Origin: an uncultured Eubacteriales bacterium
Lineage (GTDB): Bacteria > Bacillota > Clostridia > Peptostreptococcales > Anaerovoracaceae
Reading direction: 5' to 3'
NCBI GenBank assembly: GCA_902773665.1
Contig: CACYFF010000009.1
Span: 27,964-91,963 of the forward strand
Length of the DNA: 64,000 nt
Shown: positions 7,094-16,076 of the stretch, one piece after another
How the letters are laid out: each line of letters begins with the position of its first letter
Numbering within the stretch: the first letter of the stretch is position 1
Notes under the pieces: generated by a model
What the model was told of the DNA's origin: nothing
What the model saw: the letters and a program-made list of their open reading frames with translations, nothing else
The model's database searches: none
Made by a program: the position numbers and the translations under genes

Positions 7094-8494
7094 ATGCCTC
7101 AGAAACAAAAGTCCAACAATATCGACATGGTGAACGGACCTCTGTTCGGCAACATCATCCGCTATGCCATCCCGCTCATGCTTACGGGCGTGCTGCAGCT
7201 GCTGTTCAACGCGGCGGATCTCGTCGTTGTCGGCCGTTACTGCGGCCGTCTCAGCATCGCGGCGGTAGGCGCCACCGGTGCCATCATCAACCTCATCATC
7301 AACCTGTTTATCGGGCTTTCCGTCGGTGTGGGGGTCACCGTGGCGGTGTCTCTGGGCGCCCAGGACGATGACCGCTGCAGCAGAGCCGTGCACACCGCCA
7401 TGCCAGTAGCCGTGATAGGCGGGGCTGTCCTCACTGTGGTGGGCGTGCTCATCTCGCGCACGCTGCTTTCCTGGATGCAGACCCCGGACGACGTCATCGG
7501 CCTGTCGGCGCTGTACATGCGCATCTATTTCTGCGGCATGATCCCATCCCTCGTGTTCAACTACGGCGCAGCCATCCTGCGGGCGGCGGGAGATACGAAG
7601 CATCCGCTGTATTATCTGGTGACCGCAGGCATCATCAACGTGGTGCTCAACCTGTTCTTCGTCATTGTGCTCAAGCGCAACGTGGACGGTGTAGCGCTGG
7701 CGACTATCCTGTCCCAGTGCGTATCCGCCTTCCTCATCGTGCGCTTCCTGCTGCGCACGGAAGGGGCCTATAAGCTGGTGTTCCGGAAGATGCACATCTA
7801 CGGCTCGGAACTGAAGCAGATCGTCAAGATCGGCCTTCCCGCCGGCATCCAGAGCTCGATGTTCTCGATCTCGAACGTCATCATCCAGTCCTCGATCAAC
7901 TCGTTCGGCTCCGTCGCGATGGCGGGCAATTCCGCGGCAGCGAACATCGAAGGCTTTACATTCATCGCCATGAACGCCATCCATCAGACCGGCATGAACT
8001 TCGTCGGCCAGAACGTGGGCGCGCAGCGGCTTGACCGGGCGAGGAGAGTAACGAAGGACGTAATGTTCGACGTGTTCGTTACGGGTCTCGTGCTGGGCGG
8101 ATTGAGCTATCTGTTCTCCCATCAGCTGCTGTCCATCTACATCCCCGGCGACGCATCTGCCATCGCCTATGGGCGCCTGCGGATGAAATACCTGTGCCTG
8201 CCGTATTTCCTGGACGGCATGATGGATGTGATGACCGGCGTGCTGCGGGGCCTCGGCTCTTCGCTGCTGCCCATGATCATCACGGTGTTCAACATCTGCG
8301 TGTTCCGCGTGGTCTGGATCTATACGATATGGCAGGTGCCGCGTTTTCATAACCTGGACATGCTGTACATAACATATCCCATCTCCTGGATCCTTACGCT
8401 CTCGCTGCTGCTCATCTGCTATTTCATCACGATGCGCAGGAAGAGCAGGGAATTCAAGAGCGCCGAGACCAGACTTGCGGAATCCGACCTTTAA
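7094..8494 (+). CDS. MATE family transporter
   Basis: The 466-residue protein has about twelve transmembrane helices in two six-helix halves. Its N-terminus, GPLFGNIIRYAIPLMLTG followed by NAADLVVVGRY, is typical of the NorM/DinF-like MATE family. These are cation-coupled exporters of drugs or, in the wider superfamily, lipid-linked flippases. The substrate cannot be read from sequence. No Shine-Dalgarno sequence is visible before the ATG. Eighteen bases separate it from the first LtaS-like gene, so an operon is likely. Confidence 0.92.
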   Translation: MPQKQKSNNIDMVNGPLFGNIIRYAIPLMLTGVLQLLFNAADLVVVGRYCGRLSIAAVGATGAIINLIINLFIGLSVGVGVTVAVSLGAQDDDRCSRAVHTAMPVAVIGGAVLTVVGVLISRTLLSWMQTPDDVIGLSALYMRIYFCGMIPSLVFNYGAAILRAAGDTKHPLYYLVTAGIINVVLNLFFVIVLKRNVDGVALATILSQCVSAFLIVRFLLRTEGAYKLVFRKMHIYGSELKQIVKIGLPAGIQSSMFSISNVIIQSSINSFGSVAMAGNSAAANIEGFTFIAMNAIHQTGMNFVGQNVGAQRLDRARRVTKDVMFDVFVTGLVLGGLSYLFSHQLLSIYIPGDASAIAYGRLRMKYLCLPYFLDGMMDVMTGVLRGLGSSLLPMIITVFNICVFRVVWIYTIWQVPRFHNLDMLYITYPISWILTLSLLLICYFITMRRKSREFKSAETRLAESDL

Positions 8495-8512
8495 ACGATA
8501 AAAGAAGGCATC

Positions 8513-10528
8513 ATGATAAATACCACCAACACCGAAGAAAAACCTCTGAAATCGAAGAATAACGGCCTCAGAAGGGCTCTCAGCATGCTGGCTCTGCCGC
8601 TGGCCTTCATGTATCTGGAATGGCGGCTGGCATCGGACTGCGGCCTGGCTTCCGGCTACCATCCTGCCAGCGCGTTTTTGGCCGGATTTGCCTGCGGCAT
8701 GCTGTGCAACTGCGTGGCGTTCGCCTTCAAAAACCGGAAGGCAGGTTTTGCGGCAGCCCTCATCCTGGCGGAGATCGGCGCGTTCTATTTCTGCGTGCAG
8801 TTCTTCGTCAACAATTCCTACCAGACATTTATGGATCCCCTGACGATCTTCCAGGGCGCCGGCGGGGTTATGGATGAATTCGGCGAAGACCTTGCCCGGC
8901 TCATCCGGGAAGGAGTGGGCATCATCGCGCTGTATCACGTCCCCGTGTTCGTCCTTCTCGCGCTGTATAAAGTCTGGGACTTTACCCGCAAGGACCGCTG
9001 GACCCTCGTCTATCTGGCCCTGGCCGGCGTCGTCTGCCAGAGCATGGCGGCGGGCAGCACCCAGCTGGACACCTTCGCCGCACCGAAGTATTCCTACGAG
9101 TATGTGTTCAACGACGGCATCCGCAATTTCGGGCTCATCACGTCCACGCAGCGCGACGTGGTGTACGGCGCATTCGGAAAGCCGGAGAAGCCTAAAAAGC
9201 CGGAGGGGCTCGTGACCCGGGGCAGCAGTTCCAACGGCGCGCCCGCGTTCCACGGCCTCAACAAGCGCGACATCGATTTTAACGCGCTGGCGGCTGCCGA
9301 GACCGACCCCGCCATCAGTGCGGTCCACAGCTACGTGGCTTCCCAGAAGGCTACGGTCAAGAACGAATACACAGGCCTGTTCGAGGGCAAGAATCTCATC
9401 GTCATCTGCGCGGAGAGCTTTGCGGCAGAGGCGGTGAGCGAGGAACTGACGCCGACGCTGTATAAAATGGCAACGGAAGGCATTACGTTCGAAGACTATT
9501 ACCAGCCGTTCTGGGGCGGCAGCACCACGTCCGGTGAATTCGCGACGCTTACGGGCATCGTGCCGGTCAACCATGCCAACTCCATGCAGCAGATCATCGG
9601 CCACAACAACGCCACCTGCGTCGGTTATCACCTGATGCCTCTGGGGTATACGGCGACAGCTTACCATAATGGGGATTATGACTACTACAACCGGTATCTG
9701 ACCCACCCCTGGCTGGGCTTTGAGTCCTTTATTTCCAACGGTACCGGCATGGAGGACTACCTGACGGACATGTGGCCTCCCAGCGACACGGAGATGATGA
9801 ACTGCACCGTAGACGACTGGATCGACGACGAAAAGTTCTACGTGTATTACATGACCTACAGCGGTCACAGCATCTATAACTTTACGCACCAGGAGCAGGC
9901 CATCAAGCATAAGGACCTCGTGGAGGGCCTGGACGCCAGCACGAAGATCAAGTCCTACGTGGCGGCGCAGCTCGAACTGGAAGATGCCGTCAAGATCGTC
10001 GTGGACCGTCTGGAGGAGGCGGGCCGGCTGGACGATACCCTCATCGTCCTCACCTCGGACCACTATCCCTACGCCCTGCAGAACAGCATGATCTGGGCCA
10101 ACGACAGGGATTACGTGTCGGAACTGTACGGATATCCGGCCACCGATGAGGCGAAACGCGACCACAACCTGCTGATATTCTACAGCGGCGCGTTCCGGGA
10201 TATGGACCCCATTACCGTGACCCAGCCGATCAGCAGCATCGACATCGTGCCGACGATACTCAACCTGATGGGCGTCGAGTACGATTCCCGCCTGTATCCG
10301 GGCCGGGACGTGCTGTCCACGGACGAAGGGCTCGTGATGTGGAACAGCTACAGCTGGAAGACGGAAAAGGGCTTTTACGACGCCGGCACCGGACGGTTTA
10401 CGCCGGCGGAAGGTCAGACGGCGGATGCGGATTACATCGATTCCGTAAAGGATATCGTTCGTGATAAACTGAATTATTGCAAGAACGTCATCGAAAAGGA
10501 TTATTTCAGCTATGTCTTCGGAGAATAA
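8513..10528 (+). CDS. LTA synthase family membrane sulfatase 1
   Basis: The 671-residue protein has an N-terminal membrane domain (about 20-215, some five helices) and an extracellular sulfatase/LtaS domain (about 285-600). Catalytic features are complete: metal-binding Glu in VICAESF, nucleophile motif GGSTTSGEF (Thr338 by alignment with the S. aureus LtaS Thr300 site), YSGHS and TSDHYPY. LtaS enzymes transfer glycerol phosphate from phosphatidylglycerol to a growing polymer. A phosphoethanolamine or other phosphoglycerol transferase is an alternative. An AGAAGG site precedes the start. The 3' end overlaps the next homologous gene by 17 bases. Confidence 0.9.
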   Translation: MINTTNTEEKPLKSKNNGLRRALSMLALPLAFMYLEWRLASDCGLASGYHPASAFLAGFACGMLCNCVAFAFKNRKAGFAAALILAEIGAFYFCVQFFVNNSYQTFMDPLTIFQGAGGVMDEFGEDLARLIREGVGIIALYHVPVFVLLALYKVWDFTRKDRWTLVYLALAGVVCQSMAAGSTQLDTFAAPKYSYEYVFNDGIRNFGLITSTQRDVVYGAFGKPEKPKKPEGLVTRGSSSNGAPAFHGLNKRDIDFNALAAAETDPAISAVHSYVASQKATVKNEYTGLFEGKNLIVICAESFAAEAVSEELTPTLYKMATEGITFEDYYQPFWGGSTTSGEFATLTGIVPVNHANSMQQIIGHNNATCVGYHLMPLGYTATAYHNGDYDYYNRYLTHPWLGFESFISNGTGMEDYLTDMWPPSDTEMMNCTVDDWIDDEKFYVYYMTYSGHSIYNFTHQEQAIKHKDLVEGLDASTKIKSYVAAQLELEDAVKIVVDRLEEAGRLDDTLIVLTSDHYPYALQNSMIWANDRDYVSELYGYPATDEAKRDHNLLIFYSGAFRDMDPITVTQPISSIDIVPTILNLMGVEYDSRLYPGRDVLSTDEGLVMWNSYSWKTEKGFYDAGTGRFTPAEGQTADADYIDSVKDIVRDKLNYCKNVIEKDYFSYVFGE

Positions 10529-12788
10529 AGACAACAGGGAACGGCTCAGCAAGGAAGAACTGGACAGAGCGATGCAGGAGCGGCGCGAAAAGCGAGCCAA
10601 GGCGAGGGCAAAGAAGGATAAGCGGTCCGGCAAGTCCGGAACATCCGCTAAGACTTCTGCGTCCCATACCCATGCCGCGAAGTCTGCAGAACCGGATCTG
10701 AAGGGCCTCCTGCCGAAAAAAGAAACGCCGAAAAAGGATAAGAAGAAGACCCGGACTGCTGCGGCCAAAGCTTCCGCTGCCAAGTCCGCTTCTGCCAAGG
10801 GCTTCCGGCCCTTTGCCTGCCTGCTTCTGGGGCCTATCTTCGCGCTGTTCGAGATCCTGCTTACGGTGCTCACCGGTTCGGGTTTCCTGCACGTGGGCGT
10901 GTTCCATGCTTTCGGCATCGGCCTCGTGCTTGGCGCGGTCTGCAGCCTGTTCGCCGAGAAGATCTCCTTTATCCTGGAGGCGGTCGTTCTCGAGATCTTT
11001 ACGATCGCTTTCCTGGTAGAATATTTCATTTATAACAGCTACCGCGTGTTCATGAGCAAGACGGATATCGCGACGGGAGCAGGGGACGTGGTGACGGGCT
11101 TCGGCGGTGTGGTCGTCGGGCTCATCCTGCGGGGCATCCCCATCATCCTGCTGTTCCACGTGCCGCTGGCGCTCATGATCTGGCGGCGCAAAGATCTGGG
11201 GTTCCGCAAGCCGATGAACTTCCGGCCGGCAGGCGTGCAGGCGCTGGCCGGCGTCGTACTGCTCATCCTGGGCGCTCTGTTTGCAGGGATCGGCGGCAGG
11301 GAAGGCAACTTCAGCTCCGACGTGCAGACGAAGGGACTCATCTACGCCACCGGAAAAGACCTGCGGGGCGGCTACGAGCTGGATATGGAAGCGGCGCTCG
11401 ATGCGCCGGACGTCCTGTCCGCGGCTCACGGCACCGGGTCTTCCTCCGGCCCGTCTTTCTTCGGCCTCAACAAGCTGAATGTGGATCTGGACGCGCTCAT
11501 CGCATCCTCTTCGGGCAACATCAAGGCGGCGCACCAGTACGTGCAGCAGCAGAAACCCTCACCGAAGAACGAATATACAGGGCTGTTCGCCGGAAAGAAC
11601 CTCATTTTTATCACGGCGGAGGCGTTCTCTGAGGAGCTTATCAGCGAAGAGCTGACGCCCGCGCTCTACCGCATGGCGACGAAGGGCATCAACTTCAACG
11701 ATTATTACCAGCCGGCCTGGGGCGGCAGCACGTCCACCGGCGAATATTCCAACATGATGGGCATCGTGCCCATGGACGGGGTCAACTCCATCCAGGACAC
11801 CATCGGAAAAGATAACTCCATCAACATCTTCCACAAGCTGCGCAGCCTCGGCTACTTCAGCGAATGCTATCACAATGGCCTGTACGACTACTACGGCCGC
11901 AACCGGACCCATACGGGCCTGGGCTTCGACAACTTCATCGCCAAGGGCAACGGCATGGAGGACTATCTGCTGGACGTCTGGCCGGATTCGGACCTGGAGA
12001 TGATGAAATATACCATGACTCGGTACATGGATCACCAGCCGTTCTCCGTCTATTACATGTCCATCAGCGGCCACACGAACTATGCCTGGTCCGCCAACGC
12101 CATGTCCAAGAAGAACCGCGACGCGGTGGCAGAGCTGCCGTATTCCGAGCAGGTAAAGGGCTATTTCGCCTGCAACCTGGAATTGGAATACGCTCTGGAA
12201 TACGTCATCCAGACCCTGGAGGAGGCGGGTATCGCGAACGATACCGTCATCGTGCTCGGCACGGACCACTATCCCTACGGTCTCGAAAAGAGCGCAGCCT
12301 GGGGCACGGATAAGGACTACCTGCAGGAGCTGTACGGCTACGCCTATCAGACGCCGAAGGAAAGAGACCACTCCCGGCTGCTCATCTGGAGCGGGTGCCT
12401 GGAGGAGAGTGACCCCATCCAGATCGATTTCCCGACCTACAGCCTGGATATCCAGCCCACGCTGTGCAACCTGTTCGGCGTGGATTACGATTCCCGTCTG
12501 TTCGTCGGTCAGGACGTCTTCTCCGAGGAAGAGCCTCTGGTGCTGTGGACCAACGGATCGTTCCTGACGGACAAGGGCTATTATTACGGCGGCAAATGGA
12601 CGGACGCGGATGCGTCCCAGCCGGCCAGTCAGGATTACATCAACGCGATGCGTTCGAAGGTGCAGGGCAAGCTCAGCTATTCGAAACTTGTCCTGAGTAC
12701 GGATTACTTTAGATCCTTCAATGCCGGGGTCATCCCAAGCGCGCCGAAAACGGAGGATGCCGCACCGGCCCCGGAAACAGGTGAATAA
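10512..12788 (+). CDS. LTA synthase family membrane sulfatase 2, with Lys/Ala-rich N-terminal tail
   Basis: This 758-residue paralogue of the gene before it shares domain order and many short motifs (EYTGLF, DYYQP, GMEDYL, DHYPYGL). The nucleophile motif is GGSTSTGEY with Thr407 as the aligned nucleophile, and the metal motif is LGTDHYPY. It differs by a cytoplasmic N-terminal tail of about 95 residues, almost wholly Lys, Ala, Ser, Thr and Arg, ahead of the first membrane helix. The start lies inside the previous gene, with AAAGG about 11 bases upstream, so translation is probably coupled. Tandem duplication followed by divergence is the simplest origin. A terminator follows. Confidence 0.9.
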   Translation: MSSENKDNRERLSKEELDRAMQERREKRAKARAKKDKRSGKSGTSAKTSASHTHAAKSAEPDLKGLLPKKETPKKDKKKTRTAAAKASAAKSASAKGFRPFACLLLGPIFALFEILLTVLTGSGFLHVGVFHAFGIGLVLGAVCSLFAEKISFILEAVVLEIFTIAFLVEYFIYNSYRVFMSKTDIATGAGDVVTGFGGVVVGLILRGIPIILLFHVPLALMIWRRKDLGFRKPMNFRPAGVQALAGVVLLILGALFAGIGGREGNFSSDVQTKGLIYATGKDLRGGYELDMEAALDAPDVLSAAHGTGSSSGPSFFGLNKLNVDLDALIASSSGNIKAAHQYVQQQKPSPKNEYTGLFAGKNLIFITAEAFSEELISEELTPALYRMATKGINFNDYYQPAWGGSTSTGEYSNMMGIVPMDGVNSIQDTIGKDNSINIFHKLRSLGYFSECYHNGLYDYYGRNRTHTGLGFDNFIAKGNGMEDYLLDVWPDSDLEMMKYTMTRYMDHQPFSVYYMSISGHTNYAWSANAMSKKNRDAVAELPYSEQVKGYFACNLELEYALEYVIQTLEEAGIANDTVIVLGTDHYPYGLEKSAAWGTDKDYLQELYGYAYQTPKERDHSRLLIWSGCLEESDPIQIDFPTYSLDIQPTLCNLFGVDYDSRLFVGQDVFSEEEPLVLWTNGSFLTDKGYYYGGKWTDADASQPASQDYINAMRSKVQGKLSYSKLVLSTDYFRSFNAGVIPSAPKTEDAAPAPETGE

Positions 12789-12818
12789 ATTTCTTCAGAC
12801 ATCTAAATATTTACAAAT

Positions 12819-12850
12819 TAAGGCCCCAGCGCTGAACCGGGGCCTTTTTA
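12819..12850 (+). terminator. Intrinsic terminator after the LtaS-like pair
   Basis: AAGGCCCC pairs with GGGGCCTT around an 11-base loop and is followed by TTT. Confidence 0.85.
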
Positions 12851-12863
12851 ACGGCTTAAAGTG

Positions 12864-12892
12864 TTGTACTCCGCTATTAATCGTGTTATATT
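12864..12892 (+). promoter_or_regulatory. Sigma-70-type promoter of the APC permease gene
   Basis: TTGTAC (12864-12869), a 17-base spacer and TATATT (12887-12892) lie between the terminator and the permease. A second possible -10 box, TATAAT, is near 12916. Confidence 0.6.
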
Positions 12893-12947
12893 ATGAATAT
12901 CACGTAATATTTCTTTTATAATCTTTTTAGAAGAGAAAGGCTACATT

Positions 12948-14324
12948 ATGGATGAAAACAAGAATCTCCAAATGCACGAGGCCGAGCTTGCTTCTGAAGA
13001 GACCGAATTCCGGCGCGAAATAGGCCTGTTCGGCGGCGCGTCCATCCTGGCCGGTATTATGATCGGCGGCGGTATCTTCTACCTGGGCTCCTACGTTATG
13101 ATGCGTACGGGCTACAGTCTCGGCATGTGCCTGCTCGCGTGGATCTTAGGCGGTGTCGTCTCCATGCTGGGCGGTATCTGCTATGCAGAACTTGGTGCCA
13201 TGATGCCCAAAGCCGGCGGTAAACTCATCTATCTGAACGAAGCATTCCACCCCGTCGTAGGCTTTATCTCCAGTTTCAGCGACTGGCTCATCGGCTCCCC
13301 GGGGTCCATCTCCGCAGGTGCGCTGGCGCTGGCTGCCATGTTCTCCATCGGCGGCACCACAGGCAAGATCTTCGCGACTGCTATCGCCGTTGCGTTCACG
13401 GTCTTCAACCTGCTGGGCGTAAAACAGGGCTCTATCCTCACCAACATCACCGTTATCGGTAAGGTCATCCCCATCCTCATCATCCTGTTCGCAGCGCTGT
13501 TCAAGGGCGATTCCGGCAACACGCTGTCCATGCAGCCCATGGCAGGCGAGGGGACCGGCAACTTCTTCGGCATGGTCGCGTTCGCTACCGTTGCCACCCT
13601 GTGGGCGTATGAAGGCTGGACGAACCTCAATATCGTAGCGGAAGAGATCAAGAACCCGAAGAAGAATCTGCCTCTGTCCATCATCGTCGCTATCGGTGCC
13701 ATCACCATCCTGTATTGCCTGTTCAACTACGCGATCTGGAAGGTCCTGCCCCTGCAGGAGATGCACGATCTGATCGAAGGCGGCACCTACTTCCTGGGTA
13801 CCGAGGCTGCAAAGCGGATCTTCGGCGCTGCCGGCGCTACGCTGGTATCCGTCGGTATGGCGATCTCCCAGCTGGGCTCCATCAACTCCATGACCCTGGC
13901 ATTCCCGAGACTCGGTTACGCCATGGGTAAGGAAGGCCACTTCTTCAAGGGCTTGGGCAAGCTGAACAAGAACGCCGTTCCCGCCAACGCCATGTGGGTA
14001 CAGCTGGTCCTCATCCTGCTGCTCATCTGGATCCGTTCCCTGGATCAGCTCACTAACCTGATCGTCTTCACCGGTCAGCTCACCAACGTTCTCATCATCG
14101 CATCCGTGCTCATCCTGCGTAAAAAGATGCCGGATCTGCCGCGTCCCTACAAAGTATGGGGCGGTGCCGTTACCGTCATCATCGCCGTGCTGGTCAACAT
14201 CGCTCTGATGTACAACACGTTTATGGAAGACCGTACTTCCGCCATCATGGGCCTGGGAGTCTGGGTCATCGGTGCGATCGTCTACTTCATCTTCGATAAG
14301 AAGAACAAGAACGAGGCTAAATAA
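12948..14324 (+). CDS. APC superfamily amino acid permease
   Basis: The 458-residue protein has about twelve membrane helices and the APC signature near its start (residues 30-50, GASILAGIMIGGGIFYLG). The unwound-helix glycine motif is followed by a conserved YEGWTNLN in helix 6. It resembles LAT/SteT-type amino acid exchangers; the substrate is unknown. It has its own promoter and terminator. The two amidohydrolases downstream suggest that it may import their amino-acid-derived substrates, but that is inference from position. Confidence 0.9.
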   Translation: MDENKNLQMHEAELASEETEFRREIGLFGGASILAGIMIGGGIFYLGSYVMMRTGYSLGMCLLAWILGGVVSMLGGICYAELGAMMPKAGGKLIYLNEAFHPVVGFISSFSDWLIGSPGSISAGALALAAMFSIGGTTGKIFATAIAVAFTVFNLLGVKQGSILTNITVIGKVIPILIILFAALFKGDSGNTLSMQPMAGEGTGNFFGMVAFATVATLWAYEGWTNLNIVAEEIKNPKKNLPLSIIVAIGAITILYCLFNYAIWKVLPLQEMHDLIEGGTYFLGTEAAKRIFGAAGATLVSVGMAISQLGSINSMTLAFPRLGYAMGKEGHFFKGLGKLNKNAVPANAMWVQLVLILLLIWIRSLDQLTNLIVFTGQLTNVLIIASVLILRKKMPDLPRPYKVWGGAVTVIIAVLVNIALMYNTFMEDRTSAIMGLGVWVIGAIVYFIFDKKNKNEAK

Positions 14325-14339
14325 GTTTTTTAACAACGC

Positions 14340-14374
14340 GCCCGGTCCGAAACTGTTTCGGGCCGGGCATTTTT
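14340..14374 (+). terminator. Intrinsic terminator after the permease
   Basis: GCCCGGTCCGAAAC pairs with GTTTCGGGCCGGGC (a few mismatches) and is followed by ATTTTT. Confidence 0.9.
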
Positions 14375-14406
14375 AAAGGAGGCTGCGGCCTTCGGGAGGT
14401 GTATTC

Positions 14407-16041
14407 ATGAAAAAACTTGCGCTCATCAACGGTAAGGTCTACGTGGAAAGAGGCGATTTCCGCCAGGCTGTTTACGCTGAAGACGGCGTCATCAAAGCGG
14501 TTGGAACGAACGATGAGATCCTGGCTCTGGCAGGCAGCGATGCCAAAGTCGTCGACGCTGCCGGCAAGACCGTCATCCCCGGCATCAACGACGCCCATCT
14601 GCATTTCCTGTTCGTAGGCATCGGTCTGTCCCGGGTCGACACCATGGGCTGCAAATCGCTGGACGAGCTCATCAGCCGCTGCAAGAACTTTATGGCGGCC
14701 CACCCCGAAGAGTGCAAGCACGGCATTTTCTCCATGGGATATAACGAAGATCTGTTTACGGAAGGTCCCAAGCGGGCACCCAACCGCTACGACCTGGACA
14801 AGATCTCCACGGAGGTCCCCGTCATCATGGTGAGAGTCTGCGGCCATATCGCGGTCACCAACTCCAAGGCTCTGGAAATACTGGATGTAAAGCCCGGCCC
14901 GCTGCCCAAAGGCGGCTATCCCGTGTTCGACGAGAACGGCGAACCTACCGGTGCCTTCAACGAAGCCGCTTACTATCCCCAGCAGCTGCTGCCGGAATTC
15001 ACGGTGGAAGACTTCGAGCGGCTCTTCATGCTGGCCGACGCCCACGCCATCGAATGCGGCGTTACGAGCGTCCAGTCCAACGACCTCAACCAGATCGTCG
15101 GCAACCGGGAAGACCTGCACACCGCCATCGATAACGTCTATAAGACCAACAAAGCGCACATCCGCTATCATCACCAGATCTGCTACTACAGCCCCGCAGA
15201 ATTCGAGAAGGCATGCGCCAGCGGCGAGTACTTCAAGATCGGCGAAGTCGGCAATCCCAAGATGACGAACGGTCCCCTCAAGCTGTTCGGCGACGGTTCT
15301 CTGGGCGGCCGTACCGCCACGATCCGCGGCGGCTACAAGGATGACCCGGGCAACTTCGGCGTACCCAATATCCAGCCCGAAGAACTGCTGGAATACTGCC
15401 GCATCGCAGATAAGTACGGCGTGCAGGTCTGCACCCACGTGATCGGCGACAAGGCGGTGGAAGACACCATGAAGGCCTACGAGACCGTGCTCCACTACGG
15501 CGAGAAGGAAGTCAATCCGTACCGCCACATCCTGATGCACTGCCAGATCACGGATGCCGACATGATGCAGGAGATCGCGAAGAACGACCTCATCCCGTGC
15601 TATCAGCCCATCTTCCTGGATTACGACATGCACATCGTCGAGAGCCGCTGCGGCAAGGAGCTCTGCTCCACGTCCTACGCTTTCGGCACTGCGGACAAGC
15701 TGGGCATCCATCAGAGCTTCGGCACCGACTCCCCGGTGGAGGACCTCAATCCGTTCCCCGGCATCTATTGCGCCGTGACCCGCAAGGATAAGAAGGGCTG
15801 GCCGGAGGGCGGCTGGAATCCCCAGGAATGCATCGACGTCTGCACCGCCGTGGATGCTTATACCACCGGCTCTGCCTATCAGGAATTCAAGGAGAACGAG
15901 AAGGGCCGCATCAAGCCCGGCTTCCTCTGCGACATGGCGGTGCTGGATACGGACATCTTCACCTGCGATCCCATGCAGATCAAGGACATCAAGTGCGACA
16001 TGACCATCATTGACGGCGACGTCGTCTTTGAGAGAAAATAA
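14407..16041 (+). CDS. Amidohydrolase, YtcJ/ExeR-like (amidohydrolase 3 family)
   Basis: The 544-residue metal-dependent hydrolase has the N-terminal beta-sandwich start, then the HxH metal motif DAHLHF (His64, His66). Later come the FGDGSLGGRTA segment, the THVIGDKAVEDT histidine segment and the GTDSPVEDLNPF aspartate region, all typical of the YtcJ group. YtcJ-like enzymes hydrolyse C-N bonds of amides or imides; the substrate is not known here. The start has a GGGAGG site. The next gene, a different amidohydrolase, begins 35 bases later, so the two are probably co-transcribed. Confidence 0.88.
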   Translation: MKKLALINGKVYVERGDFRQAVYAEDGVIKAVGTNDEILALAGSDAKVVDAAGKTVIPGINDAHLHFLFVGIGLSRVDTMGCKSLDELISRCKNFMAAHPEECKHGIFSMGYNEDLFTEGPKRAPNRYDLDKISTEVPVIMVRVCGHIAVTNSKALEILDVKPGPLPKGGYPVFDENGEPTGAFNEAAYYPQQLLPEFTVEDFERLFMLADAHAIECGVTSVQSNDLNQIVGNREDLHTAIDNVYKTNKAHIRYHHQICYYSPAEFEKACASGEYFKIGEVGNPKMTNGPLKLFGDGSLGGRTATIRGGYKDDPGNFGVPNIQPEELLEYCRIADKYGVQVCTHVIGDKAVEDTMKAYETVLHYGEKEVNPYRHILMHCQITDADMMQEIAKNDLIPCYQPIFLDYDMHIVESRCGKELCSTSYAFGTADKLGIHQSFGTDSPVEDLNPFPGIYCAVTRKDKKGWPEGGWNPQECIDVCTAVDAYTTGSAYQEFKENEKGRIKPGFLCDMAVLDTDIFTCDPMQIKDIKCDMTIIDGDVVFERK

Positions 16042-16076
16042 GAAAAAAGACAGGATTATCTGAACGGAGGTTCTCC

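Noticed and set aside
7037..11029. A 1330-codon open frame on the minus strand
   Set aside because: It lies entirely opposite the MATE gene, the first LtaS-like gene and part of the second, all of which have clear family motifs. Its product is low-complexity Arg/His/Asp sequence typical of the antisense of G+C-rich genes.
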